From the NCBI RefSeq assembly GCF_004912165.1, contig NZ_STGV01000005.1, positions 124,001 to 188,000 on the forward strand: 64,000 bases of DNA, read 5' to 3'. Shown piece by piece: positions 29,070 to 36,705 of the stretch. A model generated the notes under the pieces. It worked only from the letters and a program-made list of their open reading frames with translations, did not search any database and had not been told where the DNA came from. Origin of the DNA: Peteryoungia ipomoeae (lineage in GTDB: Bacteria; Pseudomonadota; Alphaproteobacteria; Rhizobiales; Rhizobiaceae). A program made the translations under genes and the position numbers. Position 1 is the stretch's first letter. Each line of letters starts with the position of its first letter.

Positions 29070-29420
29070 TCAGGCCCTGGCGCGCATCTGTCCGTCACGC
29101 TCTTCGAGCGCAGCGGCCTTTTGATATTCGGCTTCCGCTTCTTCCAGCGCTAGCTCGGCAGCGTCCTGCTGGACCCGCAATTCCCGGATCGAAACCTGGA
29201 GATTGTCTGCGCGCTGGCGTGCTGCCTTCGCGAAGGTCGGGTAGGCGAAATGATTCTGATCGGTAATGCCGGACTTTTTCTCCTCGATGCCGATCTGAGC
29301 TTCGAGCTCACCCGCCATCCGTTCGAATTCCGCCATCATCGACTGCAACTGCTGCAACTGCCGACGCTTTTCGGTGACCTGAAAACCTTTCAGGCGTACC
29401 AGGCTCTCACGCGACTTCAT
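29070..29420 (-). CDS. fliJ: FliJ-like flagellar export protein
   Basis: 116 aa, almost entirely predicted coiled coil (heptads from residue 10 to 60 and from 80 to the end), as in FliJ, the central stalk of the flagellar export ATPase. ATG 29420 (MKSRESLVRLKGFQ) is preferred over the longer frame from 29489. It is divergent from ctrA and shares the 431-bp regulatory gap with it, in keeping with CtrA control of flagellar genes in this group. FliJ proteins are poorly conserved, so the name rests on length, coiled-coil content and this conserved position. Confidence 0.82.
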   Translation of the reverse strand: MKSRESLVRLKGFQVTEKRRQLQQLQSMMAEFERMAGELEAQIGIEEKKSGITDQNHFAYPTFAKAARQRADNLQVSIRELRVQQDAAELALEEAEAEYQKAAALEERDGQMRARA

Positions 29421-29851
29421 ACGCAATACTCCCGTGATGCGAGACCCCCCGCCACACTTGCTACTCAACTCACCCGCCCACTGATCCAAAAAAAGTCCGC
29501 GGCGTTAACAAAAAGCTACCGTTGGTAACCTTTCGTTTACGGGCATCGTTAATGATAAGCCCGATCACTTAAGGGTCAGTAAATGCCAGGGCGTCGAAAA
29601 CGTTCGTGACAATGATGAGTCAAATGAATCGGTTAGCGGGGTTTCCTGACGATCTGATTCAGGTGTGGCGATGACCAAAACACATTGAGAATCAGGAGGC
29701 TAAAATCTTTGCTTAATAAGTTCTGTGCTCTTGCCAGAGGGAATCAGAATTTGTTAACCATTTGGTGGCAGCCTTCAAATCAGGCAACGACTGGATCCGT
29801 ATCGCGTAGGGGGCCTACTCGACCTTTTTGGCGGCGGTAAAGGGGATAATT
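29421..29851. promoter_or_regulatory. ctrA-fliJ divergent control region with clustered GANTC sites and CtrA-like boxes
   Basis: Five GANTC sites lie at 29617-29621, 29626-29630, 29656-29660, 29689-29693 and 29741-29745, all within 129 bp. A CtrA-like box GTAACC-N5-TTTA lies at 29525-29539 (two mismatches to TTAACC-N5-TTAA), and a perfect TTAACC half site at 29754-29759. No exact transcription start could be set. The layout suggests control of ctrA by CcrM methylation and autoregulation. Confidence 0.65.
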
Positions 29852-30553
29852 ATGCGGGTTCTACTCATTGAAGACGACAGCGCTACGGCTCAGAGCATCG
29901 AATTGATGCTGAAGTCGGAGAGCTTCAACGTCTATACGACTGACCTTGGTGAAGAAGGCGTCGATCTCGGCAAACTCTACGACTACGATATCATTCTGCT
30001 CGACCTCAACCTTCCCGACATGTCGGGTTACGAGGTTCTGCGCACCCTCCGCCTGTCAAAGGTTAAGACCCCGATCCTGATCCTGTCCGGCATGGCCGGC
30101 ATCGAGGACAAGGTTCGCGGCCTCGGCTTCGGTGCCGACGACTACATGACCAAGCCGTTCCACAAGGACGAACTGGTTGCCCGCATCCATGCGATCGTCC
30201 GTCGCTCGAAGGGCCATGCCCAGTCGATCATTATCACCGGTGAACTGATCGTCAATCTCGATGCGAAGACGGTTGAAGTCGGTGGCCAGCGCGTCCACCT
30301 GACGGGCAAGGAATACCAGATGCTCGAACTGCTCTCGCTTCGCAAGGGCACGACGCTGACGAAGGAAATGTTCCTCAACCACCTCTATGGCGGGATGGAC
30401 GAACCGGAACTGAAGATCATCGACGTCTTCATCTGCAAGCTGCGCAAGAAGCTCGCAAATGCTGCCGGTGGCGCAAACTACATCGAAACCGTCTGGGGCC
30501 GCGGCTATGTGCTGCGCGAGCCGGATGGCGCGGAATACATGGAAACCGCCTGA
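29852..30553 (+). CDS. ctrA: Cell-cycle response regulator CtrA
   Basis: 233 aa OmpR-type master regulator. The receiver has EDD at 7-9, phosphoacceptor Asp51 ([11 protein letters not shown]) and KPF; the winged-helix domain has the CtrA-specific stretch [18 protein letters not shown] and the ending [16 protein letters not shown] 29852 (MRVLLIEDD) follows AGGGGATAA; the track-style upstream start at 29828 adds an unconserved leader. CtrA binds TTAA-N7-TTAA and controls division, DNA methylation and motility genes. Its phosphate comes through ChpT, encoded 1.3 kb away, and its activity is opposed by SciP upstream. Confidence 0.98.
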   Translation: MRVLLIEDDSATAQSIELMLKSESFNVYTTDLGEEGVDLGKLYDYDIILLDLNLPDMSGYEVLRTLRLSKVKTPILILSGMAGIEDKVRGLGFGADDYMTKPFHKDELVARIHAIVRRSKGHAQSIIITGELIVNLDAKTVEVGGQRVHLTGKEYQMLELLSLRKGTTLTKEMFLNHLYGGMDEPELKIIDVFICKLRKKLANAAGGANYIETVWGRGYVLREPDGAEYMETA

Positions 30554-30582
30554 TACCAGGCCCTCTCCATCGCCTTCGAAAG

Positions 30583-30607
30583 ACCCGCGCCCAGCGCGGG
30601 TTTTTTG
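30583..30607 (+). terminator. Intrinsic terminator of ctrA
   Basis: 8-bp GC-rich stem ACCCGCGC / GCGCGGGT with a 3-nt loop followed by TTTTTT, 29 bp after the ctrA stop. Confidence 0.9.
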
Positions 30608-30712
30608 TTGCCTCAGCTTGGAGCGCCTTCGGAAAGCGGACTGCGGATGCCAAAACGGGCAGCGCGCAAGGCACCACCCGTCTTCTGATATCAGGAATTG
30701 ATCAGGGCCGCC

Positions 30713-31075
30713 TTAAGCAGCCACAGCCTTGTCGCCGAAGGTCTTGGTCAGGATCGCGCGGTCAAACGGCTTCAGCAGGAAATCATTGGCCCCTGCCCGC
30801 TTGCCAGCCATCATGATCTTCAGCTCGGCTTCGACAACGCAGTAGTAGATCAGTACCGCCTTGCCATCCGGCAGGGCGCGCACATTGCTGATGAGGTCGA
30901 GGGCGTCATCCATTCCGGCGTCCACGATCATGAGGTCGGGCAGTTGGCGCTCGCATTTGACCAGGCCTTCACGCCCGCTAGCCGCTTCAATGACCTCGAA
31001 ACCAAGTTCAGTCAGGATTTTTCGACCGACCTTGCGGACGATATCGGAGCCATCTGCGATCAACATACGCTTCAT
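30713..31075 (-). CDS. Stand-alone receiver-domain protein downstream of chpT
   Basis: 120 aa single receiver domain without output domain. Candidate phosphoacceptor is Asp52 (LMIVDAGMDD), and the C-terminal KPF motif is present. Two usual features are changed: the acidic pair after strand 1 reads ADGSD (only Asp8, with Gly at 9), and the switch Ser/Thr region reads LIYYCVVE. It follows chpT on the same strand, 111 bp away. The position suggests a role in the ChpT-CtrA-CpdR phosphorelay, for example as a phosphate sink or adaptor; it is not clearly CpdR or DivK. Confidence 0.82.
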   Translation of the reverse strand: MKRMLIADGSDIVRKVGRKILTELGFEVIEAASGREGLVKCERQLPDLMIVDAGMDDALDLISNVRALPDGKAVLIYYCVVEAELKIMMAGKRAGANDFLLKPFDRAILTKTFGDKAVAA

Positions 31076-31186
31076 GGGCTCTACTCCCTTTGGAAAACAC
31101 AGAAATTATATCACGACAGGGTAATAGATCCCGCCTAAGGAAAGGTTACTCCTGACGGGATGGACCTTTCCCAGGATGGCACAGAA

Positions 31187-31828
31187 TTAAGCCACGGCGG
31201 CTGTGAACGTGATCTCGCCTTCGCCCTGGACGCAATCGAGATCCATGCCGCACTCATCAGCGAGAAGCACTGTGTAATAGGGTTGGATAGAATGGGCGTC
31301 GACCGCCTCTTCCAGCTGACCCTTCAGGATTTCCTGATATTTCGGCGGAATGCGCAGCATGCGGCCCTTGGCGATGATCGAGAACTTTGCCTGATTTTCC
31401 GGATCGTCCAGCACAATGTCCAGCGAGCCGCCGCGCGGGATGGCACCATAGGCGACGAGGAAGAGGTTGAGCAGGAGCTTGACCCGGTTCTTCGGAATGA
31501 TCGCCCGGGGACCGGTCCACGTCACCTCGGTCTTCTTTTCCGCAGCAGCAAAGTCCTTCGCCGCCTTCTCCGCCTCGCCGGTATCGATCGATGCGCCGAC
31601 AGAGCCCGAAGCTCCGAAGGCAAGACGCGCAAACTTCAGCCGGACAGAGGCATTGAGCGCACTGGTGCGGATCAGGTCCATGGCGTCGCTGTCAGCGCCG
31701 CCTTCGTCGAGGAGTTCAAGGCCGTTGTTGATTGCTCCAACTGGAGAGATCACGTCATGGCAGACGCGGCTGCACAGGAGCGCGGCCAGGTCCGGTCCGG
31801 CCAGCGTGAGGTTTGCATTTTTCGCCAT
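31187..31828 (-). CDS. chpT: Histidine phosphotransferase ChpT
   Basis: 213 aa dimeric phosphotransferase that passes phosphate from CckA to CtrA and CpdR. Phosphoacceptor His24 sits in SRVCHDVISPVGAI, followed by the four-helix-bundle region and a degenerate ATPase-like C-terminal domain that does not bind ATP in characterised members. ATG 31828 (MAKNANLTL) is preferred; the frame runs 14 codons further upstream. It is divergent from eipA across 191 bp that contain a CtrA-like box. Confidence 0.95.
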   Translation of the reverse strand: MAKNANLTLAGPDLAALLCSRVCHDVISPVGAINNGLELLDEGGADSDAMDLIRTSALNASVRLKFARLAFGASGSVGASIDTGEAEKAAKDFAAAEKKTEVTWTGPRAIIPKNRVKLLLNLFLVAYGAIPRGGSLDIVLDDPENQAKFSIIAKGRMLRIPPKYQEILKGQLEEAVDAHSIQPYYTVLLADECGMDLDCVQGEGEITFTAAVA

Positions 31829-31929
31829 CGATTTCTCCAGAGGTTGCCCTTCTACGTCTTGCCGCGGCACTGTCGCGCATCATCGTGTCCGGAACGAGTT
31901 TGTTTCGGCCATAATGACACCATATTTGG

Positions 31930-31944
31930 TAAACCGATTATTAA
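31930..31944. promoter_or_regulatory. Candidate CtrA-binding box between chpT and eipA
   Basis: TAAACC-GATTA-TTAA matches the CtrA consensus TTAACC-N5-TTAA with one mismatch. It lies 76 bp upstream of the eipA start codon and 102 bp upstream of the chpT start. Confidence 0.55.
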
Positions 31945-32019
31945 GATCATCTTCGCTAGGGTCGAATACCCCGACACAACGCGCCGAAACCTCTCGGCGA
32001 CGCATATTAGGAGGCGACA

Positions 32020-32607
32020 ATGCGCCAGCATAAACGCGGTATACCTCACGCAGCGCATCTCGTTGTGACCATGGCTCTCGTCCTTGCAAGCCTCGTCTTC
32101 AGCAGCAGGCAGGCTGAGGCCGACGGCGAGTATACCGTGCAGGAAGTGGTGGACGCAGGCCACGGCTTTTTCGGCGAGACCAGCGGCGCGCTCGCCAAAG
32201 TGCTGGAGCAGGCCTTCGAGCGCTATGGCTTGCCAAACGGCTACATCCTCGGCCAGGAAGGCTCAGGCGCTCTGATCGCCGGGCTCACCTATGGCGAGGG
32301 CACACTTTATACAAAGAATGTCGGCCAGCATAATGTCTTCTGGCAGGGTCCCTCGCTTGGCATCGACTATGGCGGCAACGGCACGCGCGCCATGATGCTC
32401 GTCTATGATCTGCCGAATGTCGACAGCCTCTACACGCGCTTCGGTGGAGTGAGCGGTTCGGCCTATATCGTTGCCGGCGTCGGCATGACCGTCCTCAAAA
32501 GCCGCGATGTTCTGCTCGTGCCGATCCGCACCGGCGTTGGCGCCCGCCTCGGCGTCAATGTCGGCTATTTGAAGCTGACCCCTACCCCCACCTGGAACCC
32601 CTTTTGA
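32020..32607 (+). CDS. eipA: Envelope integrity protein EipA (DUF1134)
   Basis: 195 aa periplasmic protein. A signal peptide occupies about residues 1-35 (hydrophobic LVVTMALVLASLVF, cleavage near QAEA). The mature part matches DUF1134: FFGETSGALAKVLEQAFERYG, GLTYGEGTLYTK, VFWQGPSLGIDYGG. It forms a small beta-barrel in Brucella EipA, which is needed for envelope stress resistance and is controlled by CtrA. ATG 32020 follows AGGAGG. The neighbourhood chpT-eipA is the same as in Brucella. Confidence 0.92.
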   Translation: MRQHKRGIPHAAHLVVTMALVLASLVFSSRQAEADGEYTVQEVVDAGHGFFGETSGALAKVLEQAFERYGLPNGYILGQEGSGALIAGLTYGEGTLYTKNVGQHNVFWQGPSLGIDYGGNGTRAMMLVYDLPNVDSLYTRFGGVSGSAYIVAGVGMTVLKSRDVLLVPIRTGVGARLGVNVGYLKLTPTPTWNPF

Positions 32608-32767
32608 GTTAGACAGCGGTAAGCAGGCTTCGCATTAACGCGGCTCCTGCTCCGCTGTTAGGCATAATGCGCGAAAACCGTTTGGCTGTGATGGTCGTCC
32701 TTGCGGGCGGCGGCGCGCCATGATTAAATAATCGCTAATAGCTGAACACGAACGCCGTGGCTCTCTC

Positions 32768-33937
32768 GTGATTGAATACGCGCTTATTTTCGCATTAGGA
32801 TTTATGGCCTCGGCGCTTCTGGTGATGCTCATCGCTCCAGCAGTGCACAAGCGGATCGTTGCCTACACGGAACATCGGCTGAAAGCCACGATGCCGCTCA
32901 GCCCGCAAGAGATCCGGGCGCAGAAGGACATGGTGCGCGCCCTTTACGCAGCGCAAAATGCCCGCACCCTCCACGATCTGACCGTCGAACGCGAAAAGGC
33001 GACCGCGCTGACCCTCCAGTCGGATGCTGTTGGCCAGGAAGCCGCAAAGCTGCTTTCGGAAACACGCGAGTTGAAGTCCCAGATCGAGGACATGAGCACG
33101 GAGGCTGCCGATTTGCGGTCGCGCCTTCGCCGCGCCGAGATCGACACGATCACGGCAAGCGAAACCATCAAGCGTCTCGAAATGGCGGTGACGGAAAAGG
33201 ATATCGAACTCGAAGCCCGCGTGTCGCGCATCGGGCGCCTGGTCAACGACATCGACCACATGCGCATCGAAGCCAGCAACCGCGAGACGGAAATTGAATC
33301 GCTGAAAAGCCGCCTGCTCACCATTCGCGACGAACGCGAGGACCTGCGGCGCGAACAGAAGCTGCTCGCCAAGCGGGCGAAAGACGCGGAATTCCGCCTC
33401 GCCCAGGAAGAGCACAAGGTTTTGCGGCTTGAAGACCACATCGCCCGCGATGCGGCCGAGCGTGCCGATCTTGCCTCGGCGCTCGAGCGTCGCCAGCGCG
33501 AACTCACCGACCTCAAGGTCAGACTGAAAAAGAGCGCGGCCGAACTGCGTCAATCTCAGCGCGCGCTGCGTGATGCCAATATTGCTCTGCCGGATCTCAA
33601 GGAGGTCGCCATGGACGACGACCGCAAGGACATCCCGCAACTCGACACGAGTGAACTGGAAGCCTCTGTCAGAAGCCGCCAGGCAAGCCTGACCGAGCGC
33701 CTGATGTCGACCACCTCAAGCGCCAATGACGCTGCCTTGCGCGATGCGCTTGGCGATATCGGCGCCCGCATGGTTACGCTCACCGCATTGCGTGAGGGCA
33801 GCAAATCGCCGATCCCATCACTTCTGGCTGCGCCGAAGCGCCATTCGACGTCGACAATCAGTCTGGTTGATCGCGTCGTTCAACTCGAGCCGCGCCTGCT
33901 GCGCGCGCAGGACGACCTGCCAACCGCCGCAGAATAA
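32768..33937 (+). CDS. Membrane-anchored coiled-coil protein of unknown function
   Basis: 389 aa. One N-terminal membrane span (residues about 5-25) is followed by a long coiled coil from about 55 to 275 with regular heptads (for example REDLRREQKLLAKRAKDAE) and a less ordered C-terminal tail. The start is GTG 32768. Such proteins often scaffold envelope or cell-pole machinery. It lies just after eipA in the cell-cycle block, with 160 bp between, which makes a role in envelope growth or division plausible but unproven. Confidence 0.75.
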   Translation: MIEYALIFALGFMASALLVMLIAPAVHKRIVAYTEHRLKATMPLSPQEIRAQKDMVRALYAAQNARTLHDLTVEREKATALTLQSDAVGQEAAKLLSETRELKSQIEDMSTEAADLRSRLRRAEIDTITASETIKRLEMAVTEKDIELEARVSRIGRLVNDIDHMRIEASNRETEIESLKSRLLTIRDEREDLRREQKLLAKRAKDAEFRLAQEEHKVLRLEDHIARDAAERADLASALERRQRELTDLKVRLKKSAAELRQSQRALRDANIALPDLKEVAMDDDRKDIPQLDTSELEASVRSRQASLTERLMSTTSSANDAALRDALGDIGARMVTLTALREGSKSPIPSLLAAPKRHSTSTISLVDRVVQLEPRLLRAQDDLPTAAE

Positions 33938-33943
33938 TAATAT

Positions 33944-33966
33944 AGGGTGCGCGCAAAGTGCACCCT
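33944..33966. terminator. Hairpin after coiled-coil gene
   Basis: 7-bp stem AGGGTGC / GCACCCT with a 9-nt loop in the convergent gap before the methyltransferase gene. There is no good T run, so termination is uncertain. Confidence 0.35.
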
Positions 33967-34006
33967 GTCTCCGCTCCATAGGCTGGAAAGCATTACTTTC
34001 AGAAGG

Positions 34007-34843
34007 TCAGGCAAGACGGCCCATGGCGCGGGAAATCGCGTGGAGGGCGATGCCGCTTGCCGTGCCGACATTCAAGCTATCGAGATCCGGCGCCTGCGCG
34101 ATCCGGGCGGACTTGAAACGGCTGAGGATCGATGCAGGGAGCCCCTCGCCTTCCGTGCCCATGACAAGCGCCACGCGACGGGCAGGCTCTATATCGCCAA
34201 TCTCGATCGTACCAGCGGGTGACAGTGCCCAGATCTCGAAGTTCTGTTCGGCCAAGGTGCGAAGCAGCCCATCCGCCGATCCGGCCCGCGCATAAGGGGT
34301 GGTGAGCACGGAGCCGACCGAGACCCGCAGGGCCTTGCGGTAAAGCGGATCGCAGCAGGTTTCGTCCAGCAGCACGGCATCGGCGCGAAAACCGGCGGCA
34401 TTGCGAAACAGCGAACCGACATTGTCGTGGTTTGAAATGCCGCAGCCGACAAGCACCAGCGACTGGGCGCCCAGCCCGCCGATCAGCGTCTCGGGTGATG
34501 GCGGGGAACGTCGGGAACCGAGCGCCAGAACGCCGCGATGCAGGTGAAAGCCGGCAATGGCATCAAGAACGGCCGCCTCGGCGATATAGACAGGGATATC
34601 CTCTGGAAATTGAGCGAGAATCTCCTCAAGGCCGGCCTGCCGGTTCTTGAGGATGAGGAGCTTCTCGGCGGACACCGCCCCACCGGCGCGATGCGCCTTG
34701 GCGAGCATCGAGATGACAACGGTACCCTCGGCAATGAACTGGCCGTGGCGACCGGTCAGATCCCGCTCGCGGATGCCGGTGAACTCGGCGATCCGCGGAT
34801 CTGCGGCGTCGGTAATCTCGATTGCGGGCGTGAACCGAGCCAC
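34007..34843 (-). CDS. TrmH/SpoU-family RNA 2'-O-methyltransferase
   Basis: 278 aa. The C-terminal SPOUT knot has all three motifs: NHDNVGSLFRNAAGF, LVMGTEGEGLP and LNVGTASGIALH. The N-terminal part resembles the substrate-binding L30e-like domain seen in rRNA methyltransferases. It transfers methyl from S-adenosylmethionine to a ribose of rRNA or tRNA; the target nucleotide cannot be told. It starts 5 bp beyond the stop of the upstream small membrane protein gene, so the two share an operon. Confidence 0.92.
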   Translation of the reverse strand: MARFTPAIEITDAADPRIAEFTGIRERDLTGRHGQFIAEGTVVISMLAKAHRAGGAVSAEKLLILKNRQAGLEEILAQFPEDIPVYIAEAAVLDAIAGFHLHRGVLALGSRRSPPSPETLIGGLGAQSLVLVGCGISNHDNVGSLFRNAAGFRADAVLLDETCCDPLYRKALRVSVGSVLTTPYARAGSADGLLRTLAEQNFEIWALSPAGTIEIGDIEPARRVALVMGTEGEGLPASILSRFKSARIAQAPDLDSLNVGTASGIALHAISRAMGRLA

Positions 34844-34848
34844 GGCGA

Positions 34849-35241
34849 TCAGTTACCGGTGAAACCAACCTCGGCGATGAAGCGACCGAGCGTAAGGTCA
34901 TAGACCAGTGCGGTGCGACGTCCGCCGGCATTTTCGCCATCGACAAGGATCTGGCTGCCTGCAAGGGACATCGAGAGGATGCGGAAACCGGCAGGGAGAT
35001 TTGCCGTCAGCGCCAAAGGCTGATCGGAGGGCACGACGAGACCGGATTGAGTGGAGGTAGCGGCGGCGGGTGCCGTCTCGCTCTTCTGGGTCAGCTTGTA
35101 GACAATCGAAACGAGCACCGCGAGGAACATGACAGCCATGATGCCACCAGAGATCAGCTGGAGCTTGATCATCTTGCGGCGCACGCCCTCCATCACCGGA
35201 TCAAGCGGCTTGTCTTCCTGCTGGTCGTCGATATGGGCCAT
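34849..35241 (-). CDS. Small single-span membrane protein (DUF6476-like)
   Basis: 130 aa. A hydrophilic N terminus, one membrane span (about 28-50, LISGGIMAVMFLAVLVSIVY), a Ser/Thr/Ala linker and a C-terminal domain of about 65 residues ending LTLGRFIAEVGFTGN. I think it belongs to DUF6476, but not firmly. It is cotranscribed with the methyltransferase and divergent from rluD. Confidence 0.7.
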   Translation of the reverse strand: MAHIDDQQEDKPLDPVMEGVRRKMIKLQLISGGIMAVMFLAVLVSIVYKLTQKSETAPAAATSTQSGLVVPSDQPLALTANLPAGFRILSMSLAGSQILVDGENAGGRRTALVYDLTLGRFIAEVGFTGN

Positions 35242-35407
35242 GCTCTGGGTCTCGTCCTTGGTTGTCCGCGTGGTCTAACACTTTCCCCGACGCGAACCTT
35301 CGGAGAAAATCGACCGGCAAAACCGGCTGTCGATTGTCGAAATCGCCTGTCTGTGCGAAAGGCTGCCACTCAAGGCCGCATCGCCGGTCGCTTGCAGACG
35401 GGATGAC

Positions 35408-36445
35408 ATGATGACCGACCCCTTTAACGAAGGTGCCGCCTCAAGGAAAGAGCTGATTGCCGGTGACGATGCCGAGGGCCGCATCGATGCCTGGCTGACG
35501 GCTGCTCTTGGCAAGGAATTCTCGCGCAACCGCGTCAAGGCGCTGATCGAACAGGGCGCCGTTCAGTTGAACACGGTTCTGCTCGATAGCCCCAATCGCA
35601 AGATCAAGCCCGGCGACAGTGTCGTGATCGATCTGCCAGCGCCGGAAGACCCGCAGCCAAAGGGCGAAAACATTCCGCTCGAGATCCTCTATGAGGACAG
35701 CGACCTGATCGTGATTGCCAAGCCGCCCGGCCTTGTCGTCCATCCGGGCGCCGGCAACTGGCATGGCACACTGGTCAACGCGCTTATCTACCACTGCGGC
35801 GATAGCCTGTCGGGCATCGGCGGCGTCAAGCGGCCCGGCATCGTGCACCGTCTCGACAAGGACACCTCGGGCGTCATGGTCGTCGCCAAGAACGATATCG
35901 CCCACCGCCATCTGTCCGACCAGTTTGCAGATCATGGCCGCACCGGTCCGCTGGAGCGCGCCTATCGCGCCGTTGTCTGGGGCCGCCCCCGCACGCTTGC
36001 CGGCACCATTGACGCGGCCCTTGGCCGCTCGGGCGCAGACCGCACGAAGCGCACCGTGAAGCGTGAAGATACCGATGACGCCCGCGAGGCTATCACCCAC
36101 TACACCGTGCTGGAACGCTACGGTGAAAAGCCGGATGCCAGCTGCCTTGCCTCGCTCGTCGAATGCCGTCTTGAAACGGGGCGAACCCACCAGATCCGCG
36201 TGCACATGGCCCATATCGGCAACCCGCTGATCGGCGACCAGGAATATGGCGCCGCCTTCAAGACCAAGGCAAACCTTCTGCCGGAAGAGGCTAAACGCGC
36301 GGTCAACAAATTCCACCGCCAGGCACTGCACGCCTATCTGCTTGCCTTCGAGCATCCGACAACAGGCAAAACCATGCGCTTCGAGGCACCGGTGCCGGCA
36401 GACCTGCAGAAGGTGATCGACGCGCTGAAGGGGATGGAGGCCTGA
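35408..36445 (+). CDS. rluD: RluA/RluD-family 23S rRNA pseudouridine synthase
   Basis: 345 aa. An S4 RNA-binding domain (RNRVKALIEQGAVQLN region, about residues 35-85) precedes the catalytic domain with the active-site motif HRLDKDTSG (Asp is the nucleophile), followed by LETGRTHQIRVH. The two-domain length and motifs match RluD, which modifies helix 69 of 23S rRNA, although RluC-like specificity cannot be excluded. Two adjacent ATG codons (35408 and 35411) are possible starts. It precedes rpoH on the same strand, 260 bp away. Confidence 0.92.
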   Translation: MMTDPFNEGAASRKELIAGDDAEGRIDAWLTAALGKEFSRNRVKALIEQGAVQLNTVLLDSPNRKIKPGDSVVIDLPAPEDPQPKGENIPLEILYEDSDLIVIAKPPGLVVHPGAGNWHGTLVNALIYHCGDSLSGIGGVKRPGIVHRLDKDTSGVMVVAKNDIAHRHLSDQFADHGRTGPLERAYRAVVWGRPRTLAGTIDAALGRSGADRTKRTVKREDTDDAREAITHYTVLERYGEKPDASCLASLVECRLETGRTHQIRVHMAHIGNPLIGDQEYGAAFKTKANLLPEEAKRAVNKFHRQALHAYLLAFEHPTTGKTMRFEAPVPADLQKVIDALKGMEA

Positions 36446-36589
36446 TCGGGGCACCATCTGAACGCGGTGAAGAGACCCAATAGCGACCGGGATTTTCCGT
36501 CACAGCATGACCAACTAGGGAAAATTGCTCGCAATTCCATTGCGCACAAATTATTTTGGCTTTCACGCCTCTGTGACGGAACCTTTCCC

Positions 36590-36617
36590 TTGTATCGCTA
36601 TTTTGGCATACTTATCT
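36590..36617 (+). promoter_or_regulatory. Candidate rpoH promoter
   Basis: TTGTAT, 16-bp spacer, TTATCT, ending 88 bp before the rpoH ATG. The CCCTTGTA around the -35 also resembles the -35 of heat-shock promoters, so autoregulation by RpoH is possible. Confidence 0.4.
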
Positions 36618-36705
36618 CTCATCAGGATTTCTGTGGGATAGAGAGGTCCACGGAGATTGAGCTCGCCGTTTCCTTTGGGAGCTCTCGGAAAAAAGGGGGT
36701 GCTTT

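Noticed and set aside
36590-36617. Heat-shock (sigma-32) promoter as the sole rpoH promoter
   Set aside because: The -10 reads as a plain sigma-70 type; heat-shock control is only possible, so it was kept as a low-confidence promoter.
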